Source: an uncultured Lachnospiraceae bacterium (lineage in GTDB: Bacteria; Bacillota_A; Clostridia; Lachnospirales; Lachnospiraceae). From it: a DNA stretch of 12,704 nucleotides. The notes beneath the pieces are model-generated. The model saw only the letters and a program-made list of their open reading frames with translations. It was not told where the DNA came from and did no database searches. The number at the start of each line of letters is the position of its first letter. Position 1 is the stretch's first letter. Made by a program: the position numbers and the translations under genes. The stretch lies in contig CAJUQU010000090.1 in assembly GCA_910588595.1 (NCBI GenBank), positions 1 through 12,704 of the forward strand, given 5' to 3'. Of the stretch, positions 1 through 5,223 are shown in pieces.

Positions 1-226
1 AGATCGGCAGCTGCCTTCCCCCCGCATCGGAACTTGCAGGCAAAAATGTTCCCGCCTCCCTGTACCGTACTCCAAGAAGCCCTGCCAGCACTAAAATAGC
101 TGCCGCCAGTGCTGTTGTCTTTCTAGAAATATTTACTTCACGCAGATGCGCACTGATATCACGCAGGTATTGTATCAGCACACCACTTGTCTGTGCATCA
201 TTGTCGCCATTGCTTCTGCCAAGCAT
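1..226 (-). CDS. 5'-partial gene: single-pass membrane protein of unknown function
   Basis: The window edge cuts this gene; only its first 75 codons are visible. I do not recognise the family. The ATG at 226 is preceded by AGAGGG about 7 nt upstream, and an in-frame TAA lies further upstream in the AT-rich gap, so this is the only sensible ATG. The visible protein starts with a polar stretch of about 35 residues (Asn, Asp, Gln, Arg rich). An Ala/Leu/Val-rich hydrophobic segment follows at about residues 37-54, fitting one transmembrane helix with the N-terminus inside (Arg-Lys precedes the helix). It then becomes polar again with Gly/Ser. It lies 74 nt downstream of the 59-codon gene at 301-480 on the same strand and may be cotranscribed with it. 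A membrane-anchored envelope protein is possible, but nothing seen assigns a function. Confidence 0.7.
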   Translation of the reverse strand, partial: MLGRSNGDNDAQTSGVLIQYLRDISAHLREVNISRKTTALAAAILVLAGLLGVRYREAGTFLPASSDAGGRQLPI

Positions 227-289
227 AAACTGCCCTCTTGAATACTTTTTATAAATATATTAGTCTTCAATATATTATATGACAGTTTA

Positions 290-319
290 GAGGATCAACA
301 TCAGACCTCCTCGATCCTC
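290..319 (-). other. Hairpin across the stop codon of the 59-codon gene
   Basis: The arms GAGGATC (290-296) and GATCCTC (313-319) can pair over a 16-nt loop that contains the TGA stop. No U-run follows on the minus strand, so this does not look like a standard terminator. It could protect the RNA end or be chance. Confidence 0.2.
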
Positions 320-480
320 CAGCTTCCTCTATTTTCCACGTGAACAGAAAATCTTGTGCCATCTGTCAGATATACATTTAGTATATCATTGTTGTCCTCC
401 GCGACAATATCCTGTATCGGAAGCCCGCTCGTATCGTTTAAAATATCAAATAACCGGTCCTTAAATTCATTCTTCTCCAT
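301..480 (-). CDS. Small hypothetical protein, 59 residues
   Basis: The gene reads ATG at 480 to TGA at 301 and starts MEKNEFKDRLFDILND. AAGGA lies about 10 nt before the ATG, a usable but slightly long spacing. The protein is soluble-looking and acidic, with no signal peptide or membrane segment. An amphipathic N-terminal helix (residues 1-16) is followed by alternating hydrophobic and polar stretches (ILNVYLTDGTRFSVHV, about residues 33-48) that suggest two beta strands around a DGT turn. It ends in WRIEEV. I do not recognise a family. It precedes the partial membrane-protein gene on the same strand, so the two may form an operon. The codon pattern and the RBS support a real gene; the plus-strand frame over the same bases is a shadow. 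Confidence 0.6.
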   Translation of the reverse strand: MEKNEFKDRLFDILNDTSGLPIQDIVAEDNNDILNVYLTDGTRFSVHVENRGSWRIEEV

Positions 481-641
481 TGATCATTCATCCTTTGTAA
501 TTTCACTGCTTTTGATGATTTCCTGTTCACATCTCAATATTGCAAGCGCAAACAGAAACACGTGCTCTGACAAATTTCACTACTTTGTCAGGTAAGCGGC
601 ACTCCCGCACCTAACTATATGGTGAGTGACTTTATAGTGAA

Positions 642-670
642 TTGCTATACTTCCATTCATTATATATAAT
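642..670 (+). promoter_or_regulatory. Promoter of the small Cro/C1 regulator
   Basis: A -35 like TTGCTA (642-647) and a perfect -10 TATAAT (665-670) are separated by 17 nt. The expected start of transcription is near 677. This places an upstream in-frame ATG at 676 at or before the transcript start and supports ATG 700 as the true start codon. Confidence 0.65.
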
Positions 671-678
671 TATGAATG
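654..678. promoter_or_regulatory. Palindrome over the -10 region, candidate operator
   Basis: The arms CATTCAT (654-660) and ATGAATG (672-678) are perfect inverted repeats 11 nt apart, and their AT-rich centre contains the -10 box. A dyad overlapping the RNA polymerase site of a gene for a small HTH protein is the usual arrangement for autorepression. The role is inferred. Confidence 0.45.
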
Positions 679-699
679 AAAAGTAAAGGAGATTTTCAT

Positions 700-936
700 A
701 TGAGAACTACAAATGACAATTACGGAAACTTATATCTGCGAATCAATGACATTCTAAAAGCCAAAGGCATCAGCAAGAATCAAATCTGTAAGGACCTGGA
801 TATCCCGCGTTCCAATTTCAATAGGTACTGCCGTGATGATTTTCAGCGGATCGATGCAGTGCTGATCTGCAAACTATGCTGGTATCTCAACGTCGAAGCC
901 GGAGAACTGATCAAGTATAAACATTCTGATGAATAA
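700..936 (+). CDS. Small Cro/C1-type (XRE, HTH_26-like) transcriptional regulator
   Basis: This 78-residue protein is little more than one helix-turn-helix DNA-binding domain. The HTH sits at about residues 12-66: ILKAKGISKNQICKDLDIPR gives helices 1-2 and the turn, and SNFNRYCRDD the start of the recognition helix. WYLNVEAGELIKY then matches the closing helix of YozG/HTH_26-type regulators. I chose ATG 700 because AAAGGAG (685-691) lies 8 nt upstream and the alternative ATG at 676 falls at the promoter's start point. No ligand-binding or dimerisation domain is present. Its last 26 nt overlap the 3' end of the nucleotidyltransferase gene read from the other strand. It may repress itself through the palindrome at 654-678; whether it acts on the adjacent lipid operon is unknown. 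Confidence 0.85.
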   Translation: MRTTNDNYGNLYLRINDILKAKGISKNQICKDLDIPRSNFNRYCRDDFQRIDAVLICKLCWYLNVEAGELIKYKHSDE

Positions 937-1672
937 GTAATGAACTGTCAAATCTGCCAATCTCCCCGGATACCCTGAAATAATCCTCCTCATTGTCAAT
1001 CTCATCAATGTAGTGTGGTTTATACGACATCCCATGGATATTCATGTCAGATGCGACCTCATTGAGCGCTTCCTCTGCATATACCTGATTTCTTCCCGAC
1101 TCCACAAACAGACCAACCCTATCCCGCCAGATCCGGACAGCATCAGCATCAAGTTTGTACAACGGCTGAAAAGCATAACAATCCGTACCAAATATCCGGA
1201 CGGACACTTTTTGGAGTATTCCATCACAAAACTGTGCCTTGAAATCTTTACGCGGTAATATTTTATCCTCATGAAAAAGACAGAGTGACTTTGACTGATC
1301 AGACAGCATTTCCCGCACCAGGCCTTCATTAAATACAAGATCCCCATGCAATAACAGCAGATCTGTATCCAGGTAGGCTCTCACAAGATACATCGAAACA
1401 ATATAATTGGTTGTCCGGTACCTGGGATTTGGCACAAAAATAAAACGCAGCCCAGGATCGTATCTTTGACACGCAGCTGCCTGTGCTTCGATCTGATCAG
1501 CAAACGGTCCTGTCGTGACGACAAATTCCTCGATACCGCACGCGCTTAAAATCCTGATCTGGCGGGCAAAGATCGTCTCTGCGTTATAAAGCGCTGTCAT
1601 GCATTTAGGCTTCAGACGGGTACTTTTGCCCATACGGCTTCCCATTCCTGAATTAAATATGACTGCTCTCAT
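911..1672 (-). CDS. LicC-like nucleotidyltransferase (probable CTP:phospho-alcohol cytidylyltransferase)
   Basis: This 253-residue single-domain protein has the Rossmann-like nucleotidyltransferase fold. The nucleotide-binding signature SGMGSRM...KPK lies at residues 8-23, a variant of the usual AAGxGSRL...PK. A metal-binding Asp is seen in LLLHGDLVF (D111) and a second acidic site in YIDEIDNEEDY (221-231). The segment PNPRYRTTNYIVSMYLV (81-97) and the closing EIDNEEDY resemble phosphocholine cytidylyltransferases of the LicC type and inositol-phosphate cytidylyltransferases more than sugar-nucleotide enzymes. It would form CDP-X from CTP and a phosphorylated alcohol, cytoplasmically. ATG 1672 is preferred over GTG 1675 because GGAGG lies 5 nt before it. 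It is the last gene of the operon, overlaps the preceding gene by 20 nt, and overlaps the convergent regulator by 26 nt. The substrate is not determined; a sugar-phosphate is the alternative. Confidence 0.82.
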   Translation of the reverse strand: MRAVIFNSGMGSRMGKSTRLKPKCMTALYNAETIFARQIRILSACGIEEFVVTTGPFADQIEAQAAACQRYDPGLRFIFVPNPRYRTTNYIVSMYLVRAYLDTDLLLLHGDLVFNEGLVREMLSDQSKSLCLFHEDKILPRKDFKAQFCDGILQKVSVRIFGTDCYAFQPLYKLDADAVRIWRDRVGLFVESGRNQVYAEEALNEVASDMNIHGMSYKPHYIDEIDNEEDYFRVSGEIGRFDSSLLIHQNVYT

Positions 1673-2315
1673 CACAGCCTCCCCCCGTTATCCTGCACAG
1701 CAGTTTTTTGTTGAGCAGCAAAAACTGTCTGATGTTTTCTCTCAGCGTGACTTTGTCCATATATCCTGGCGTCGTCCGGGAATTCCTGCCGGAAAAATAC
1801 CGCTCTGTGTACACGTATGGTGCCAGCAGCAAGTCGAGATCACGGATATCATACCGATAATAGGGTCTTGTAAGGCAGACTGCCCCGCTCAGCTCCACGA
1901 CTTTCCCCACAAAGGACATGCAGTTGTGCGCATGATCGATCACAAATCCATGCAAAAAAGGCATCGTGACCATGGAATACAGGTTAAACAGATACCGATC
2001 CTGCTGCCGTTCCACTTGTTTTAGAAAGTGGTCAATCTTTCTCCGTGCGCGCAGGTCCACCGGCAGCCTGAATATTTTGAGCTTGATCCTGTCGTGCACT
2101 CCAAAGCAGTAACAGCTGCGCGTCTCATGCATAAACCCCGCATCAAACGGCGCATAGTGCCGTCTTCTCGAGAACGTGACAAAATCCTCAAACCTGTCAT
2201 CCCTGCAGACTGCGATATGCGAATACTCATATCCTCCAGACAGGACTCTCGATACTTTTCCCAATCCCGTGTGCGCCTTCACAAGCACAATATAAATATA
2301 TTCATTTCTCATCAT
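1653..2315 (-). CDS. Permuted papain-fold (NlpC/P60, YiiX or LRAT-like) cysteine hydrolase or acyltransferase
   Basis: This 220-residue protein shows the residue order of circularly permuted papain-fold enzymes: a catalytic-type His first, in YEYSHIAV (H33), and the Cys late, in HNCMSFVGKVVELSG (C132). In the family this order is found in bacterial YiiX-like proteins and in LRAT/HRASLS lipid acyltransferases, which carry NCEHF at the Cys. The residues between are rich in Arg and His. No signal peptide is visible, so it probably acts in the cytoplasm or at the inner membrane face, not as a secreted wall hydrolase. The start is ATG 2315, with GGAGG about 10 nt upstream; a second ATG follows immediately. 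It overlaps the CDP-alcohol phosphotransferase gene by 14 nt. Given its neighbours, cutting or transferring an acyl or amide group on a lipid is a reasonable inference. The last 45 residues (SGRNSR onward) match nothing I know. Confidence 0.7.
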   Translation of the reverse strand: MMRNEYIYIVLVKAHTGLGKVSRVLSGGYEYSHIAVCRDDRFEDFVTFSRRRHYAPFDAGFMHETRSCYCFGVHDRIKLKIFRLPVDLRARRKIDHFLKQVERQQDRYLFNLYSMVTMPFLHGFVIDHAHNCMSFVGKVVELSGAVCLTRPYYRYDIRDLDLLLAPYVYTERYFSGRNSRTTPGYMDKVTLRENIRQFLLLNKKLLCRITGGGCDESSHI

Positions 2316-2952
2316 CCTGACGCAGCCTCCGAAACAATTGCACCTGCAATCTTATCATCTCATAATACATCAGCCCTCCGCCTGCCAGGACGATGATATC
2401 CGCCGGACTGCACACAAATCCATAAAAATCAATCGTCCAGTCCCCACGATAGACGATCCCTATGACACAGACCAACGCAAAAAACAAATGCGTCTCGATC
2501 GGTCCGAGCCTTGGAAATAAAAACTCGTCCAGATGCAGAATATAGTTCATGGCAGTAAACATCAGCAGTGCATATACCGGAACCATTAAGATCGCGACAT
2601 GAAGATGGATCACCCCCGCAAACGCAAGCGCGATGATCAGATATGTGATATGCAGTATATCTGTCAACAAGTCAAAATATCCCCCTGCCCTGGAACTCAT
2701 ATTCCTCGTCCTTGCCACATACCCGTCTAAATCGTCACAGATCAGATGACATACAAGTCCACAGATCGTTCCTGCAAGGAACCATCTGCTCAGACTGGAC
2801 AGCGCGGCGCAGACAATGCCCGCGAACCCTCCGAGTGCCCCGATCAGCGTGATCTGGTTCGGTGTCACATGCGCCGGGATCCGCTGCCCGATCGTTCTGT
2901 ACAGAATTTTCTGCACCCCCGTTTCCAGCCTGCTTGGTATGATCTTCTTCAT
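2302..2952 (-). CDS. CDP-alcohol phosphotransferase (CDP-alcohol phosphatidyltransferase family)
   Basis: This 216-residue integral membrane protein carries the complete family signature DxxDGxxARx8GxxxDxxxD at residues 73-98 (D73, D76, G77, A80, R81, G90, D94, D98). The four Asp residues bind two metal ions, and the last acts as base in the transfer of a phospho-alcohol from a CDP compound. Hydrophobic segments at about 34-52, 57-72, 99-113, 116-137, 154-168 and 183-197 fit the usual six-helix fold. After the signature it has LGPIETHLFFAL (149-160), which recalls the P/T-E segment of choline/ethanolamine phosphotransferase-type members rather than PgsA; this is a weak hint. ATG 2952 has a G-rich site (GGGGGGGA) before it. 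The radical SAM stop lies 26 nt upstream. With the downstream cytidylyltransferase it forms a plausible two-step CDP-X synthesis and transfer pair. Confidence 0.92.
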   Translation of the reverse strand: MKKIIPSRLETGVQKILYRTIGQRIPAHVTPNQITLIGALGGFAGIVCAALSSLSRWFLAGTICGLVCHLICDDLDGYVARTRNMSSRAGGYFDLLTDILHITYLIIALAFAGVIHLHVAILMVPVYALLMFTAMNYILHLDEFLFPRLGPIETHLFFALVCVIGIVYRGDWTIDFYGFVCSPADIIVLAGGGLMYYEMIRLQVQLFRRLRQDDEK

Positions 2953-2978
2953 CGTATCCCCCCCATTAATATCACCCG

Positions 2979-4352
2979 TTATGCATCGTCATTGCGGCGC
3001 TTCCGTCGAAAAATGTTTGCCACAAATGACCTGATATACTCCCCATAGTCAATAAAATCATACACGCCCTCCCTCCTCGCTTTGAGAAAGAGCCGTATGA
3101 GCAGCACATAATAGTGAAAGTAAAAGCTTTTCACGCTCATATGATCCGGCTGTGCCACAAGGTGAAGATAATCAAAATGGGAGGGATTATCTGTAATGAT
3201 CCTGTCTCTGTACTGTTCGTAGGTCGGTGTGCACAGCTCCGGCGTAAAGATGGAGAGTGCCACATGCCTCACCTGATGCTCCGCGATCCATCTATAGAGC
3301 GCTCTGAAATCCTTTGCCCGAAACCCCAGATCGATGATAAACATTCCCATAATGCGGATTCCCAGCCTATTACAGATCAGAATGCTTTGTACGTTGTTTT
3401 CCACGTCCGAGCGCTTCTCATAACGCTCCATGTAGGAATCCTCGATCGCCTCAAGTCCTGAGAGCACATAATACAATCCGATCTCCTTGAGTTTTTTCAT
3501 CATATCAGGATTATGGGCAATGTAATCCGCTCTTCCATAACATATGTATTTTTTATCGATCTTTCGTTTCCTGACCTCTTCTACAAATTGGTTCAGCCGG
3601 TCTGTGTCATACAGGAAATCATCGTCCACAATATAGATGTTCCCGGCATCGATCTGTGCGATCTCATCCACCACGTCATCGATATCCCGGCAGCTGAGCT
3701 GTCCCATGTTCATTCTGTTCCTATGGCAGAACGAGCATCTGTACGGGCATCCGTAAGCTGTACGCACCCATGCCGCATGATCAAGTTCCAGATACTGATA
3801 CCGATGCGGAAAGGAGTTAAAATAGCTTCTGTCCGGTCTTGGCAGACGTCTGATGTCAAACGGTTCCCCCGCCCGATAATTCCATGTTCCATCTTGCTGG
3901 AAGCAGACCCCTGCCAGCCGCTCCAGCGCCGCCTCATTGTGATACACCGCACAGTCCACAATATCCAGGATCTGATAAATATCAAAAGTGGTAAGGATAA
4001 AATCCACATAAGGACGGTACATGCGCTCGTGACAAAGCTGTGCATGCAGTCCTCCGATCACTGTCACCGCGCCACATTCTTTCGCGCACTGACAATACTC
4101 CAGCATAAAGTTTTCCTGCCTAGCCCTGCCGCATATGTACACGACATCAGCCTTTGCCTCCCGGATTGCATGTGCCGCACCAAAAGTTTCTATTTGTCCG
4201 TCATAGAGTGTGACTTTATGTCCTTCCTCCTTCAGCATGGCAGATATGTATTCCAGTTCCAGACATTCGTTTTCGATGACACCGACGAAATCATATCTTG
4301 TCCTCGATATTTCCGGATGGATCAGCAGAAAAGTAAGCTTACGCCCTCCCAT
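2979..4352 (-). CDS. B12-binding-domain radical SAM enzyme
   Basis: This 457-residue, two-domain protein begins with a Rossmann-type cobalamin-binding-like domain at about residues 5-135 (LTFLLIHPE, then VIGGLHAQL at 98-106). The usual DxHxxG cobalamin-ligand motif is not evident. The radical SAM barrel starts with CPYRCSFC (C202, C206, C209), the CxxxCxxC site for a 4Fe-4S cluster. VDDDFLYD (242-249) and the SAM-contacting GLEAIEDSYMERYEKR (299-314) follow. The layout matches the BchE/HpnJ-like class that methylates, cyclises or joins unactivated carbons, often on lipids or tetrapyrroles. The C-terminus is very basic (FRRKRRN). I start at ATG 4352, not the in-frame codon 99 nt upstream, because GGAGGAGGG lies 8 nt before it and the overlap with the acyltransferase shrinks to 14 nt. 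The substrate is unknown; a lipid acyl chain or head group is inferred from context. Confidence 0.88.
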   Translation of the reverse strand: MGGRKLTFLLIHPEISRTRYDFVGVIENECLELEYISAMLKEEGHKVTLYDGQIETFGAAHAIREAKADVVYICGRARQENFMLEYCQCAKECGAVTVIGGLHAQLCHERMYRPYVDFILTTFDIYQILDIVDCAVYHNEAALERLAGVCFQQDGTWNYRAGEPFDIRRLPRPDRSYFNSFPHRYQYLELDHAAWVRTAYGCPYRCSFCHRNRMNMGQLSCRDIDDVVDEIAQIDAGNIYIVDDDFLYDTDRLNQFVEEVRKRKIDKKYICYGRADYIAHNPDMMKKLKEIGLYYVLSGLEAIEDSYMERYEKRSDVENNVQSILICNRLGIRIMGMFIIDLGFRAKDFRALYRWIAEHQVRHVALSIFTPELCTPTYEQYRDRIITDNPSHFDYLHLVAQPDHMSVKSFYFHYYVLLIRLFLKARREGVYDFIDYGEYIRSFVANIFRRKRRNDDA

Positions 4353-4950
4353 GTGATCCCTCCTCCTGCAGCAAAAGCGCTTTGATTGTATCATAGAGCA
4401 GCACATTTGCCTCCTCCGCCGTAAGTCCTGCCATATCGAGGGGTTCCCCAAACCTTATCTGAAGATTCCTGTTGCGGAACCGGTAATCTCCTGTGATCGC
4501 ATACGGTATGATCTCACTCTGCGCCCTTTCTGCCATCACAACCGCTCCGTATTTGAAGGGGAGCAGGATCTGATCTGTAAAGTTACGCCTTGCCTCCGGT
4601 GATACATTGACAAGACAGTCATTTCTAAGATACGCCACGGACTGGTTGAGCGCTTCCGGATTATGTGCTGCGTGAAGATCGACCGGAATCGTTCCTACAC
4701 CTCGGAACAGCCAGCCAAAATGTCCATCATGGAGATCCTTCTTGGCGAGCGTATGTACCGTCCTGTCCGTACAGCAGTCCACAAGGATCGGATCCAGCGC
4801 ATGCTTGTGATTACCTGCCAAAACTGCCCTTCCCTCCTTTGGTATAAAAGATCTGTTCACGATCCTGGGATGATATATTATCATAAATAAGGGATAAAAG
4901 ATTTTTCTGACGATTTTATATAACAATGGATTTTTTTGACGCTCCGTCAT
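4339..4950 (-). CDS. PlsC-like lysophospholipid / 1-acylglycerol-phosphate acyltransferase
   Basis: This 203-residue protein is at the short end for PlsC-type acyltransferases. The catalytic HxxxxD motif is present as NHKHALD (H48, D53), followed by motif II GTIPVD (86-91) and motif IV IIPYAITGDY (147-156). Motif III, normally PEGTRS with the phosphate-binding Gly and Arg, reads SPEARRN (117-123): the Gly is replaced and the Arg is kept. A hydrophobic N-terminal segment (18-27) would anchor it to the inner membrane face. The start is ATG 4950 with AAGGA 9 nt upstream. It is the first gene of the operon, 42 nt below a well-formed promoter. It would add an acyl chain to a glycerol-phosphate or lyso-lipid precursor. 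The unusual motif III leaves the acceptor open. Confidence 0.87.
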   Translation of the reverse strand: MTERQKNPLLYKIVRKIFYPLFMIIYHPRIVNRSFIPKEGRAVLAGNHKHALDPILVDCCTDRTVHTLAKKDLHDGHFGWLFRGVGTIPVDLHAAHNPEALNQSVAYLRNDCLVNVSPEARRNFTDQILLPFKYGAVVMAERAQSEIIPYAITGDYRFRNRNLQIRFGEPLDMAGLTAEEANVLLYDTIKALLLQEEGSHGRA

Positions 4951-4974
4951 GTTTCTTTGTCCTTTCTTAATGTT

Positions 4975-4990
4975 AAAACATACATGTTTT
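4975..4990. promoter_or_regulatory. 16-bp palindrome at the lipid operon transcription start, candidate operator
   Basis: AAAACAT (4975-4981) and ATGTTTT (4984-4990) are perfect 7-bp inverted arms around a 2-nt centre. The site begins 1 nt past the -10 box of the operon promoter, so it covers the expected +1 region. A bound repressor there would block transcription. No regulator in the window is shown to bind it. Confidence 0.5.
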
Positions 4991-4991
4991 C

Positions 4992-5020
4992 AGTATACAC
5001 GATTTTCCCATTGAGCACAA
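4992..5020 (-). promoter_or_regulatory. Promoter of the five-gene lipid operon
   Basis: On the minus strand a -35 like TTGTGC (5015-5020) and a -10 TATACT (4992-4997) are 17 nt apart, followed by the palindrome at 4975-4990 and the acyltransferase RBS. The -10 is strong and the -35 is weak (3 of 6), which fits a regulated promoter. Confidence 0.6.
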
Positions 5021-5138
5021 TTTATATATTAAAGTTTGTATTTTTATCTGTTTATCGTAAAATTTCACATTATTAGTCATACCATCCAACTTTTTAGCAA
5101 CTATTTTAGGCATTGCAGGCGAACATATCAATTAAGAA

Positions 5139-5168
5139 TTGCCATCCCTATAGAATCAGTTGTATAAT
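5139..5168 (+). promoter_or_regulatory. Promoter of the membrane lipase gene
   Basis: TTGCCA (5139-5144, 5 of 6) and TATAAT (5163-5168, perfect) are 18 nt apart, with transcription expected from near 5175. The in-frame ATG at 5113 lies upstream of this promoter, which supports ATG 5224 as the translation start. Confidence 0.65.
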
Positions 5169-5223
5169 GATAACATACATCTGTAGAAAACTTTTCCGAC
5201 AAAACCGAAAGGAACATGCACAA

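Larger units (their letters stand above)
481..699. other. Divergent intergenic region between the 59-codon gene and the Cro/C1 regulator
   Basis: This 219-nt stretch has no coding signal. It holds the promoter and palindrome of the plus-strand regulator (642-678). It also holds an inverted repeat with 8-bp arms, CTGACAAA (567-574) and TTTGTCAG (584-591), separated by 9 nt. A 14-nt direct repeat with one mismatch starts AATTTCACT, at 499-512 and 573-586. I could not find a convincing promoter for the minus-strand gene that starts at 480. Confidence 0.5.

Noticed and set aside
676..699. Upstream ATG at 676 as the start of the Cro/C1 regulator
   Set aside because: It coincides with the expected transcription start and has no RBS, while ATG 700 has AAAGGAG at the right distance.
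3513..4385. A 290-codon plus-strand open frame
   Set aside because: It lies antisense to the radical SAM gene, whose motifs are intact. Its translation shows no domain and it has no promoter or RBS. It is a shadow frame.
4353..4451. Upstream in-frame start of the radical SAM gene
   Set aside because: The added residues are Arg- and Cys-rich shadow sequence over the acyltransferase gene. ATG 4352 has an excellent RBS.
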